DNA of 64,000 bases from Candidatus Obscuribacterales bacterium. GTDB taxonomy: Bacteria; Cyanobacteriota; Vampirovibrionia; Obscuribacterales; Obscuribacteraceae. Shown here one piece after another: positions 51,316 to 60,635 of this stretch. Numbering within the stretch: position 1 is the first letter of the stretch; each line of letters begins with the position of its first letter. The stretch spans positions 62,001-126,000 of the forward strand of contig JAIETF010000007.1 in the NCBI GenBank assembly GCA_019745415.1, in the 5' to 3' direction. The translations under genes and the position numbers were made by a program. The notes beneath the pieces were generated by a model. The model ran no database searches. It was not told where the DNA came from and saw only the letters and a list, made by a program, of their open reading frames with translations.

Positions 51316-53783
51316 ATTTTTGACTCGGAAGCCGGTGAGAAGGCCAAGGGATAAGGTCTCAATGAGAGCCAAACCGGCAGCAAATCAAAACGATGACTGG
51401 AAGTCATCTGGCCGCCCTGCCCGAGAATGAGGGTTTGATAGAACTTCTCATCATCACTCATATCGATGAGCATGCGCATGGTAGAGCCGCTGCCCGAGAT
51501 AAACTGCGACCGTTTAGCTTTCAATAATGCCGCACCATCAGTGGTATTAACCGTATCTTGGTCGCCGGCTAACCTGACTGCGCTTATTGACAAAAGCGGT
51601 GCTAAGAAATCGCTGGCCGCTGGATAAACAGTTTGTACAAAATGGGGGAAGTCTCCCTTATGCAAATCGCCCCACTTCCAGCGAGAGGCTTCGTCTGAAC
51701 CACTGCTCAAACGCAATTCTTTCACGGCTTGACCAAAAGAGGTAATAACAAAGTTCTTGAAAGTTCTCTCTTCAGACGGCAACCAATCAGTAGACTTCTC
51801 TTTCAAAACAGTCTCAACAAACTTGGTCCAGCTCGGATAACGCTCTATATATTCAAAGGTCATATTGCCCAGACGAGGCACCAAGACGCGGCGCAAGACA
51901 GTGCGCAGGAAGCACTCATAAACAGCAGCTCCGGCGCTATTTTCAAGAAGCGAACCATCCCATTTGTCTAAAGCTGACAAAGCAGCAATCTGATAAGTAT
52001 CAATCAACTCTGTTTTATCGATCGCTTCATGAATAGTGGATCGCACCAAAGTGACCAGAGGAGCCTGGCTATCACCCTGCAAAACAGCCATCTCAGGCAG
52101 ACCGGGACGGTTGGCGACGCCGCCTTTGAAAGCCTGCAAAATAGAAGCAATCCTCTGCCCTCTATAGAGATTTGTATTGAGGGGCATCTCCGGCTTGAAG
52201 TCCTGGAAATTTGCGACAAAAAAACCACCGGCAGGATTCATGACTTTCATCAAGTCTTTGAAGTTCATATAAGACGTCCAATCGGCGCCGCCGGTCCAAC
52301 CGGGGGCAAGCAAGCAGCCTTCATGGGCGCCGAAAGCCGCATCTTTTGCCCGCAGAGGAATGGTTCCCGCTTGCTGATAAGCACAGTTACCAGACTTATC
52401 GACCAATAAAACACTAAAGGGAGAACCATAATAAGCAGATATAGCTTCTTCCGCCGACTTGAAATCGACGGCTCTATTGAGGTCGAGAATCGCCTCTATA
52501 TAGGTCTTGCTGATAGCTTGTTTAGGCTCTTTGCTTTGAGCATCTTTGACTTGGGCATCTTTGCTTTTCTTCTCAGTTTCACCTTGATTCTTTTCAATCG
52601 AGGTGGTCTTTGATTGAGTAGAGCCTTGATTTAAGCCGACCCAAGCCAAACTGACCCCCGAATCTTCACTTTGATAAAGAAGCGGACCATGTCTCGTGAC
52701 ATTCACTTTGTGCAAGAGTTTGGAGGAGAAAAAAAGCTTATCGGAAAAACGCACCGGAATTTCTTCCACAATTTCTTGCGCTGTGTCCCAACCGGTCGGG
52801 GTTTTATACTTACCGGGAAATTGATTGGAGAACTGTTCTAGAAATAGATCTTGCACATCTACTTTATAGGCAAGCAGACCAAAGCCGACTTTATCGTTGC
52901 GACCGTGCAAGACGCCGGGCACACCGGGAATACTCGCCCCGGCTAGGTGCGAAGCTGGTGAACGGAGACTGACAAGGAAATAATCGCATGGAGTGGAGAA
53001 ACGATGATGTTTGTCTAGAACAAGCAAACCACCCCGTGTATCGGAAAGATCTTTAGAAACAATCCATCCGCTACTGCCTGTGCTTACAGGCGCTGCCGCC
53101 CCGACTGCAAGCAAGTTAAGCTTTGAGGCTGGGTCTAATAGACCCACCGCCGGCGGTGCGGAGAAAGGTCGCTCGAACATTTTTGAAGCGAGGGCGTTGC
53201 CGCCCTTATCGAGCACCCGTTGACGCAAGTCGTCGAGACGCCACGATTCATCTTGCTCATACTGCGAATATTTCAGTATAGCTAATGTATCGAGCGGCTT
53301 CCAAGGCCGAGGACTAAATCCGAGCAGGAAATACTCCATGGGTAGCTTGTCTTTATTGCCTTCGATAAAGGCATTGACTCCCTGAGCATAACTTTCCAAG
53401 GCAGTGAGAGTATCTTTGGGTAGGTTCTTAAGTTCGGCAGCGCAAGCGCGGTTCAAACCAATAGTGCGCATGAGCTTGTCTTGCACAAGGGTCTGGGCTC
53501 CATAGATCTCGGATAGCTCACCAAGGGCGGTGCGCCTCGACATATCCATTTGAAATAGCCGCTGTGCGGCGGTGACATAGCCTTGCACCCGGTACAAATC
53601 AAGCTCGTTGGCAGCTTCTATGTATGGCACCTGATGGTCGTCAAACTTGACCGAAGCACCCCGAGAAAGCTCGGAGAGATTGAGCACCCCGTCCATAATA
53701 GGCAGACGAGTCTGGGCTAAAAGCAAAAGCCCAACCGGCAATAACAAGACAACGACGAGAAAAAGTGAGATGAGTCTAAACAA
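51282..53783 (-). CDS. Penicillin acylase family Ntn-hydrolase
   Basis: An 833-residue periplasmic amidase precursor. The family matures by autocleavage into alpha and beta chains, with the new N-terminal Ser as nucleophile; members cleave penicillins, acyl-homoserine lactones or lipopeptide side chains. The signal peptide is LISLFLVVVLLLPVGLLLLAQT. Alpha-chain landmarks: VPYIEAANELDLYRVQGYVTAAQRLFQMD and ALGELSEIYG. The cleavage region is TGSSGWIVS: the usual Ser-Asn-x-Trp is here Ser237-Ser-Gly-Trp240. GVPGVLHGRNDKVGFGL and DVQDLFLEQ follow, as usual. A Lys/Gln/Ser-rich insert lies near 395-425. TTG start with GGAAAG upstream. The substrate is unknown. Confidence 0.92.
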   Translation of the reverse strand: MFRLISLFLVVVLLLPVGLLLLAQTRLPIMDGVLNLSELSRGASVKFDDHQVPYIEAANELDLYRVQGYVTAAQRLFQMDMSRRTALGELSEIYGAQTLVQDKLMRTIGLNRACAAELKNLPKDTLTALESYAQGVNAFIEGNKDKLPMEYFLLGFSPRPWKPLDTLAILKYSQYEQDESWRLDDLRQRVLDKGGNALASKMFERPFSAPPAVGLLDPASKLNLLAVGAAAPVSTGSSGWIVSKDLSDTRGGLLVLDKHHRFSTPCDYFLVSLRSPASHLAGASIPGVPGVLHGRNDKVGFGLLAYKVDVQDLFLEQFSNQFPGKYKTPTGWDTAQEIVEEIPVRFSDKLFFSSKLLHKVNVTRHGPLLYQSEDSGVSLAWVGLNQGSTQSKTTSIEKNQGETEKKSKDAQVKDAQSKEPKQAISKTYIEAILDLNRAVDFKSAEEAISAYYGSPFSVLLVDKSGNCAYQQAGTIPLRAKDAAFGAHEGCLLAPGWTGGADWTSYMNFKDLMKVMNPAGGFFVANFQDFKPEMPLNTNLYRGQRIASILQAFKGGVANRPGLPEMAVLQGDSQAPLVTLVRSTIHEAIDKTELIDTYQIAALSALDKWDGSLLENSAGAAVYECFLRTVLRRVLVPRLGNMTFEYIERYPSWTKFVETVLKEKSTDWLPSEERTFKNFVITSFGQAVKELRLSSGSDEASRWKWGDLHKGDFPHFVQTVYPAASDFLAPLLSISAVRLAGDQDTVNTTDGAALLKAKRSQFISGSGSTMRMLIDMSDDEKFYQTLILGQGGQMTSSHRFDLLPVWLSLRPYPLAFSPASESKICQHRLLFTDR

Positions 53784-53821
53784 AGGGACTTTCCAGATAA
53801 TTCGACAGCCTCGATTATAAG

Positions 53822-56800
53822 CTATAAGCCCTCGACACTACCTTGAAAGAGATAGTCTTTCACCCTGGCAAACTCTTCTTGCAAACAGCTAAAGAGTGGC
53901 AAGATTTCTTCGCTGCGCTTACTGGCCGAGCGCTCCAGCGCCAAAGCCGCCTGCGAAAGATCGAAAGCCGTCATGACAACCGCCAAGCCCTTTAACTGAT
54001 GCGCCTGCCTGCTGATTTCCTCCGAATTGACCCGGGTGATGGCATCTCCCAAGTCTCTAAGCAAACTCTCGCACTCTTCTAAAAAACTCTTCACTAATCT
54101 AGGCATGTCCTCTTCACCGTAGAGAACCGCCAGCTCTTTTATATCCAAAGGCATATCTCTTATCGGTATTATTGCCACCTGGTCGCCAAAAGCTTGCCCA
54201 GCAGATTGCTCAGAAAATTCCTGAGGAATTTTCTGAGCAACTCTTTTATCATTTTGGCTGGTCGAAACAGACAAACTAGTCGTTTCACTTTCGTTATCGG
54301 TTCTATTGACCCATTTGTTTAAAACTCTAACCAGGTCATTTTGTGAAACCGGCTTAGAGAGATAATCATCCATGCCGGAAGCAAGACAATTCTCTCTGTC
54401 GCCTTTCATTGCCGAGGCGGTCATAGCCACAATTGGCACATGATGCTCACCTTTCTCCTGCCGACGAATCAAAAGGGTGGCTTCGTAGCCGTCCATTTCA
54501 GGCATCTGACAATCCATAAGAACGAGAGCATATTGTTTCTGCGAAAGCGCCTCTACAGCCTGTTTACCATTTTTGACCACATCGGCGCGATAGCCAAGGC
54601 GCATCAGCTGCCTGAGAGCTAGCTCTTGCATAACCGGATTATCCTCGGCGATGAGCACTAATTCTTCCCTTAGTGATTTTAGTTCGCCTTGTTCGGGATC
54701 GTTTTGAGATTCTTGAGCTTTGGCTGCCAAAGCCTGTCTTGAAGATTTACCAGCAAAAGGCTGCTCGTTCTTGCCGTCATGTTCGTCATGTTCGTCAACT
54801 TCGCCCTGAACGCACGGCGCCGGACTGGACAAACCCTCTCTGTTTAAGACAGTCAGCAAAGATTCAGAGAAGTCGAAAAGCTTGGTGGGTTTGTTGAGCA
54901 AATGAAAAGTCGGCTGCTTCTCTTCTGCCGAAGAACTGAGACAATTGAGCACAGCCTGCCTCATTCTCTTCTCAATTTGCCCGACACCTTGCCCATCTGC
55001 ACCACCTATCTCTACAGGCATATCTAAAGGAACCAAGAGAAATACTTGCTTGAGCTTACCGAAGCAACCTTGACAGCTTCTCTCGAGCGAAGCACAAAAC
55101 TCTTCCAAGATTGCTTCACCGGCATATAGATTAAGGGCGGAGGCATTATCGCGCTTAGATGATAAATCTAAAATCAAAGTCTCAACTTCTGCCATTTCTT
55201 GTTCAGGCAAACCGGTACCGACATCAAGTAAACACACGATAGTCTTTATTGCCGGCGCGATAACTTTGAGATTGTCGCTCAGGCTCAAAAGTGTTTCAGC
55301 GAAATACCCAACTAATAGAGCGGCGGATGAGTCAAGGTCTTTGGTCTTCAAATGAAAGCCGCGCTCCGCAACATGGCCGGCTAATAGTTCGCCAACCGAA
55401 TCGGAACCGGCACAGATAGGCAATGGCAGATCAAACCAAAACTTGGTGCCCCTATTTTCTTCGCTATCGAAATCGATGCTTCCACCCATCAGTTCAACCA
55501 GCAGTTTGCAGATGGAAAGTCCTAAGCCGGTGCCGCCGTAGTTGCGGGTGGTGGAACCATCAGCTTGGAAGAACGGATTGAAGAGTTTATAGCGAGTGGA
55601 TGCTGATAAGCCGATTCCGGTATCAGATACGGTGAAACGAATCAGGTCCTGATTATCAGGGGAACTGGACACACTGACAAGCACTCGACCACTGGCTGTA
55701 AACTTCACGGCATTGCTGGTGAGGTTAAGCAAGATTTGCCTGATTCTAACGGCATCACCGAGCACCAAACCAGGCAGATCCGGTGAGACGAAAGTTGTCA
55801 GAGAAAGACCTTTCTTCCTGGCGGCATGGGCAAGCAATTCGACACTGTCTTCCACCAGACTGAGCAGGTTGATCTCATTCACTTCCAGTTCAAGGTGCCC
55901 GGCTTCCATCTTGGAGAAATCAAGGATATCGTTAATGATTGTGAGCAGCGACTGGGCCGAATCACGCACCATGATGCCGTACTGTCTTTGTTCATCACCG
56001 AGGCTGGAATCGAGCAAAAGCTCGGACATGCCAATCACCGCCGAAATAGGCGTGCGGATTTCGTGCGAAATATTGGCGACGAATTCAGACTTAACTTTAG
56101 AAGCTTCCATAGCGGCATCATAAGCCAACTCAAGCTTACGAGTCAGAGACTCCAATTCTTTATTGACCGCCGCCAAACGATTCACCCGCTCCGAAAGATC
56201 TTCGTTTAACCTGCGAATCTTCTCTTCCGAGAGTTTCTTTTCGGTAATGTCGGTAATCAGTCCGTTAAAGATGATATCGCCGTTCTCTAGAGTTTCAGGC
56301 GTAGACTCGGCGTGCACCCAACGCAGTTCACGACCACTAATTATGCGACCTTCGAAGGTAACGCTGCGATTGGAAGAAAGAGTACCGACTATGGCTTGAT
56401 TGAGAAGTGGTACATCTTCTGGATGCAAGATCGAAAAGAGCAGTTCTGGATTCTTCATCAGTTCTTCGGGAGCGCGACCGATGATGGCACCGCAACCTGG
56501 GCTAACATAAGGAAAGTAGAAACTGCCGTCTTTGCGCCTGACATACTGATAGATGCCGCCGGGCATATGACTGGCCAGGTGGTGAAAACGTGCTTCGCTC
56601 TGGCGCAGAGACAATTCGGCATCGGTTCTGGCAGTGATGTCTTTGTTGAAGACATAATAGCCGGAAAACTGTCCACTATCTGAATCAACCCTTACTAGAG
56701 TGACTTCTTGATGGAAGCTCTCGCCGCCTTCTTTCAAGCCGGTCAGCTCGACCACAGACTTACCAGATTGCAACATAGAAGCACGACAATTGGCCCATTT

Positions 56801-58642
56801 TTCAAGAGAGTCGGGGGCGATAAATTCGGTAATGCAACGCCCGATCAAACTAGTGGAATCGACATCATGCAAGGCTCCATAGGCTTCGTTGACGCTGACC
56901 ATACAATCTTCGACATCGATTTTGGCAATACCTTCAACAGCATTCTTGAGTGCGACACTGATCTCATGCAGCTCACGCTCTGCTTCTTTGCGATCAGTTA
57001 TGTCATAGGCGACGGCATAAATGAGTCCGCTATCGTCCGGAGCGCTGGCACTCCACAAAAACCAGCATACAGAACCGTCTTTGCGCAAATAACGATTCTC
57101 GAAGTTGCGGATATAGCCGCCCTCTTGTAGATGCGCCAAGGCCGCCCGACTACTTTCTCGATCGTCTGGATGCACCAAAGAAAGAAAAGGTCTTTCCATC
57201 AGGTCTTCCAAACTATAGCCAAGCTTCTGCTGCCATGACGGATTAAGCCGGCGAAAGTAACCATCTTTGGTGGCAATACAAAGCAAGTCGCGACTTAGGG
57301 CGAAATAAATATTGGCTTCTTCCAGTTCTTTGGTGCGCTCAGCCACCTTGCTTTCCAGGTCTTGCCTAATAGCCAGCAATTCCTCTTCAGCTTCCTTTAA
57401 CTTTGAAATATCACTGGCAAAGACAATTACGCCGCGCACTTCGCCTGTATGATCGCGATAAGGAATCTTATCGGTAGATACCCAGGTTTTGGTGCCGTCA
57501 CCGCGCAAATGTTGTTCAATAATGCCTAATTTAGGGCGTCCCGAATTAATCACTTCGAGGTCGTCGGCATAATATTCATCAGCCTCATCGGGATAAAGCT
57601 CCCAGTCGGTTTTACCCGCCATCTGCTGGGGTTCCATACCTCTGATTGCGGCACCAGATTTATTGACCCGTAAAATACGACCATGGGCATCTTTAAACCA
57701 AACCATAACCGGCATAGAGTCGAGTATGATTTCTTCGTGCTCTTTCTGAATACGCAGTTGTTCCTGACCAGCTCTTTTTGCAAAAACCACAGCCAGATGG
57801 GCGGAAATTTCTTCAAGCGCCTTTAGCAAAAATTGATTGGGCAAAAAGAGGTAGCAACTGAAAAACTCAAAAACACAGAATAGTTCGCCCGAAATACAGA
57901 CAGGAAAAGCGAAGCCGGATTTGAAGCGGCCCTCCAGGGTGGTAAATACAGCCGCCCCGGAGCGAGCGGCACTGTCGACTAGATTGACCGATCGGGCATC
58001 GGGCTCTTCGGCTTCCTGACCAGCCAACCTAGTAAAATGAGAAACTGGCTTGAGTCCGTTCTCGAGACTAGAATTATCTTTGTCTAGAAACCAGACCCTG
58101 CCATAATCGAGCTTGAGCAGGTCGTATATACGAGTCAAACAACTCTGAGCGATAGCAAGGGCGCTGTCCATTTCAGAGGCGGCGCGAGTTACTTCCACCG
58201 ACAAAGCCAGAGCTTCCTCGACCCTTACTCTTTCACTGACATCGGTGCTGATGCCCCGCAAGACAACCGGCTCATCGCCCTGAAACTGCACCGAGACTCG
58301 GTCTGCGAGATATACTACTTCGCCGCTGGCCTTGAAGACACGGTAAGAAACGTGATACCTGGAACTGCGCGGTGTCACCGCAGCTTTAGCTCTTGAAATC
58401 AAATCTAAGTCATCGGGATGAACTATAGATGGAAACAAGCCGGGGTCGCTATACCAACGCTCTGCCGGGTATCCAAGAAGGTCTTGCACATATTGCGAGA
58501 CATAAGTAATTCGGGAGGTCTTGAAATCGGCTTCCCAGATAATGGCTTCAACCGAATTAATCAGCTCTTGAAAGACCAGTTCGACATGTTCGGTATAGCC
58601 GCCCACGCCCCGGTCTTTCATTTCACCTAAATTTTCGGTCAA
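53822..58642 (-). CDS. Hybrid sensor histidine kinase: PAS-GAF-4xPAS-HisKA-HATPase-REC-HPt
   Basis: A 1606-residue soluble multi-sensor kinase. In order: PAS (about 20-140), GAF (about 150-295), four PAS/PAC units (about 305-420, 440-555, 560-680, 685-805; note DITDRKEAE and DITEKKLSE ends), HisKA with phospho-His near 858 (FVANISHEIRTP), HATPase with LTSNAVKF, DTGIG and GTGLGL, a poorly conserved receiver-like region (about 1090-1270), an intact receiver with Asp near 1380 (LVLMDCQMPEMDG) and a C-terminal HPt with His near 1548 (QAHQLKGLA). It can run a full His-Asp-His phosphorelay; the output regulator is not adjacent. Start TTG 58642 has AGGA upstream; ATG 58621 is the alternative. It heads a long minus-strand cluster. 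Confidence 0.94.
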   Translation of the reverse strand: MTENLGEMKDRGVGGYTEHVELVFQELINSVEAIIWEADFKTSRITYVSQYVQDLLGYPAERWYSDPGLFPSIVHPDDLDLISRAKAAVTPRSSRYHVSYRVFKASGEVVYLADRVSVQFQGDEPVVLRGISTDVSERVRVEEALALSVEVTRAASEMDSALAIAQSCLTRIYDLLKLDYGRVWFLDKDNSSLENGLKPVSHFTRLAGQEAEEPDARSVNLVDSAARSGAAVFTTLEGRFKSGFAFPVCISGELFCVFEFFSCYLFLPNQFLLKALEEISAHLAVVFAKRAGQEQLRIQKEHEEIILDSMPVMVWFKDAHGRILRVNKSGAAIRGMEPQQMAGKTDWELYPDEADEYYADDLEVINSGRPKLGIIEQHLRGDGTKTWVSTDKIPYRDHTGEVRGVIVFASDISKLKEAEEELLAIRQDLESKVAERTKELEEANIYFALSRDLLCIATKDGYFRRLNPSWQQKLGYSLEDLMERPFLSLVHPDDRESSRAALAHLQEGGYIRNFENRYLRKDGSVCWFLWSASAPDDSGLIYAVAYDITDRKEAERELHEISVALKNAVEGIAKIDVEDCMVSVNEAYGALHDVDSTSLIGRCITEFIAPDSLEKWANCRASMLQSGKSVVELTGLKEGGESFHQEVTLVRVDSDSGQFSGYYVFNKDITARTDAELSLRQSEARFHHLASHMPGGIYQYVRRKDGSFYFPYVSPGCGAIIGRAPEELMKNPELLFSILHPEDVPLLNQAIVGTLSSNRSVTFEGRIISGRELRWVHAESTPETLENGDIIFNGLITDITEKKLSEEKIRRLNEDLSERVNRLAAVNKELESLTRKLELAYDAAMEASKVKSEFVANISHEIRTPISAVIGMSELLLDSSLGDEQRQYGIMVRDSAQSLLTIINDILDFSKMEAGHLELEVNEINLLSLVEDSVELLAHAARKKGLSLTTFVSPDLPGLVLGDAVRIRQILLNLTSNAVKFTASGRVLVSVSSSPDNQDLIRFTVSDTGIGLSASTRYKLFNPFFQADGSTTRNYGGTGLGLSICKLLVELMGGSIDFDSEENRGTKFWFDLPLPICAGSDSVGELLAGHVAERGFHLKTKDLDSSAALLVGYFAETLLSLSDNLKVIAPAIKTIVCLLDVGTGLPEQEMAEVETLILDLSSKRDNASALNLYAGEAILEEFCASLERSCQGCFGKLKQVFLLVPLDMPVEIGGADGQGVGQIEKRMRQAVLNCLSSSAEEKQPTFHLLNKPTKLFDFSESLLTVLNREGLSSPAPCVQGEVDEHDEHDGKNEQPFAGKSSRQALAAKAQESQNDPEQGELKSLREELVLIAEDNPVMQELALRQLMRLGYRADVVKNGKQAVEALSQKQYALVLMDCQMPEMDGYEATLLIRRQEKGEHHVPIVAMTASAMKGDRENCLASGMDDYLSKPVSQNDLVRVLNKWVNRTDNESETTSLSVSTSQNDKRVAQKIPQEFSEQSAGQAFGDQVAIIPIRDMPLDIKELAVLYGEEDMPRLVKSFLEECESLLRDLGDAITRVNSEEISRQAHQLKGLAVVMTAFDLSQAALALERSASKRSEEILPLFSCLQEEFARVKDYLFQGSVEGL

Positions 58643-58693
58643 GGAAAATCCTGATTTGAAAGGAGTACAATGCTCTCACTTTCATAAGTATAG

Positions 58694-59296
58694 ATGGTAA
58701 CTGCAGAGGTCGTAAGCTCAACCATGGCTGCCGGCAAACGAATCAGTCAAATTATCGCCATATGCGGCGGCTCAGGCTCGGGAAAGTCTACCCTGGCTAA
58801 AAAATTCATCGGCGCCTCCATCCTATCCACCGACCATTTTTATAAAGACCTTTCCGATTTGGTGCCTAAAGAAGACGGCACAATTGACTTCGACCATCCC
58901 TCCACTGTCGACCTGGAAGAATGCGCCAGAGCCTGCGTCGCTCTCTCGAAGGGCGCCGCCGTCAATATACCTGTTTATGATATGCGTTCCTGCAAAAGAG
59001 TGGGCGAGCGCATTGTACCGCCGCCGGATCGTTCAATTGTGGTAGTGGAGGGTATCTTCGCCTTTCACTCACCTTTGAGAGAACTGGCCACTCTGAAAAT
59101 TTTCATCGACACCCCAATCGACCAACGCATGGCTCGCCGGCTCAGGCGCGATGTCGAGAGAGGGCGCTCGACCCTCGATACAATCAGACATAGTCTGCAG
59201 GTGGAAGAATCATATAGCCGCTATGTCGAACCAATGCGCGAACTGGCCGACCTGGTGCTCATGGGAGAAGAAATGCACGGCAGCTTCTCTCTCTAA
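58694..59296 (+). CDS. udk: Uridine kinase-like P-loop protein
   Basis: A 200-residue kinase of the uridine kinase/phosphoribulokinase family, which phosphorylates uridine and cytidine in nucleoside salvage. The P-loop is GGSGSGKST (25-33); ILSTDHFYKDL matches the Udk substrate Asp motif (D-FYK), VVVEGIFAFHSPLREL is the conserved Walker-B-like strand with the EGI motif, and RRLRRDVERGR is the lid arginine segment. It is slightly shorter than E. coli Udk (213). ATG 58694 is used; ATG 58724 is also possible. It is divergent from the hybrid kinase. With nupC at 5156 it points to nucleoside salvage, though some members act on other small molecules. Confidence 0.85.
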   Translation: MVTAEVVSSTMAAGKRISQIIAICGGSGSGKSTLAKKFIGASILSTDHFYKDLSDLVPKEDGTIDFDHPSTVDLEECARACVALSKGAAVNIPVYDMRSCKRVGERIVPPPDRSIVVVEGIFAFHSPLRELATLKIFIDTPIDQRMARRLRRDVERGRSTLDTIRHSLQVEESYSRYVEPMRELADLVLMGEEMHGSFSL

Positions 59297-59302
59297 AGAT
59301 CT

Positions 59303-60619
59303 ATGGAAACCTCTAAGAAAGAAAGTCTTACTCTGACGCTGAAGGCAAATCTGCCGGTAGCAGCGCTTATTGTCGCCTATTTCATCACCAGACTACCCTG
59401 GATCTTCATGGTGCCGATGCAAGGAGCGCCCGATGAATTCTCGCATTTCTGGGTCTTTAGATTTATGCTGGAAAACATGCATTTGCCTGATGCATCAGAA
59501 GTAGCAAAGGGCGGACCTTCTGCAGTTTACGGCTCACTGCCGCAACTGGGTTATCTGCCCCATGTGGCGGCAGCCAAGCTGCTCTCTCTACAAGATCCAT
59601 CGCGCACCGGACGTTTCGGTAGCTTACTAATCGGTCTGCCGCTTGTCTTTGCAGCCCGCTATATTGGTCGCATAGTCTTTAGCCGAGAGAAGCTAAAGGC
59701 AGAAGCAGTACCATGGTTGGTTGTCTTTCATCCGCAACTAATCTTGGTTCATGCCTATATCAATAACGATAGCACCGCCATAACTCTTTCCGGCGTGGTT
59801 CTAGCTCTTCTTGTCTACACTCTGAAGAATGGACCCAAATTGAAAATCACTCTCACGCTTGGTCTCTGCCTGGCATTTCTGGCTCTGACCAAATACTCGG
59901 CTTATGCACTCTTTCCGGCTACGGCTCTAGCTTTTTTGCTAGCCTTTTTGCGTTTCAAAACCCCAATCGGCAAAGCGCTCGCCCATTTAGCTCTCTTGGG
60001 CGGCAGTACCGCCCTTTGCCTGCCTTGGTTTCTGCGCAACTTGAGCCTTTATCCCGGCGACGCGCTGGGCACACGCACCATGTTCCATACCTGGGCAGTG
60101 ACCTATCACCGTGACCTCAATTTTCATATGAGCTTTTGGCAAGTGGTGAAAGAGCACCGCTGGTGGCGCTCTATACTCTTTTCCTTTTGGGGACTCTTCG
60201 GCTATATGGACATCTATATGTGGCGCTGGGTCTACTGGACTTATTTTTCGTTCATGCTGCTTGGTCTTACAGGCAGTCTCACCCTAGCCTTGAGACAGTG
60301 GAAGCAACCGGCTGAGGACGGGCTCAAACAAATTTGGGCGGTTCTGGCAGCCACTCTCATAGCCAACTTACTAGCCATGGTATATGCATCCTCCACCAAT
60401 CTCGGGGGAGGACAGGGGCGCTATCTTTTTCCATCCGAAATCCCTATTATTTGCATCATGGTTAACGGTTTGCCGAGCCTCATCGGCCAGGGTAGCACTT
60501 TAGGTACATGGAAGAAATTGTTCCTCCCTTCTCTAGTCATTTTCAACGCCGCCTGTGCCATAGGGTGCTTTTTCTATCTGCTTTCGCGTTACGGTTTGAC
60601 CGCCGGTCGAACCTATTGA
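59303..60619 (+). CDS. GT-C/DUF2142-like polytopic membrane protein
   Basis: A 438-residue protein with about ten membrane helices. The first loop reads MQGAPDEFSHFW, an acidic motif in the position of the catalytic Asp of GT-C fold lipid-linked-sugar transferases and of DUF2142 (P-DE-H). Other landmarks are HPQLILVHAYINNDSTAITLSG (loop between helices, also seen in GT39-like enzymes) and LSLYPGDALG. A role as glycosyl- or arabinosyl-type transferase using a polyprenyl-phosphate sugar is inferred; donor and acceptor are unknown. It starts six bases after the uridine-kinase-like gene and ends 16 bases before the next, so all three are co-transcribed. Confidence 0.8.
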   Translation: METSKKESLTLTLKANLPVAALIVAYFITRLPWIFMVPMQGAPDEFSHFWVFRFMLENMHLPDASEVAKGGPSAVYGSLPQLGYLPHVAAAKLLSLQDPSRTGRFGSLLIGLPLVFAARYIGRIVFSREKLKAEAVPWLVVFHPQLILVHAYINNDSTAITLSGVVLALLVYTLKNGPKLKITLTLGLCLAFLALTKYSAYALFPATALAFLLAFLRFKTPIGKALAHLALLGGSTALCLPWFLRNLSLYPGDALGTRTMFHTWAVTYHRDLNFHMSFWQVVKEHRWWRSILFSFWGLFGYMDIYMWRWVYWTYFSFMLLGLTGSLTLALRQWKQPAEDGLKQIWAVLAATLIANLLAMVYASSTNLGGGQGRYLFPSEIPIICIMVNGLPSLIGQGSTLGTWKKLFLPSLVIFNAACAIGCFFYLLSRYGLTAGRTY

Positions 60620-60635
60620 ACTATTTGGAAAGCAA

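Noticed and set aside
55713-56123. 136-codon plus-strand frame inside the hybrid kinase gene
   Set aside because: Antisense to the HisKA/HATPase region, low-complexity Ser-rich shadow.
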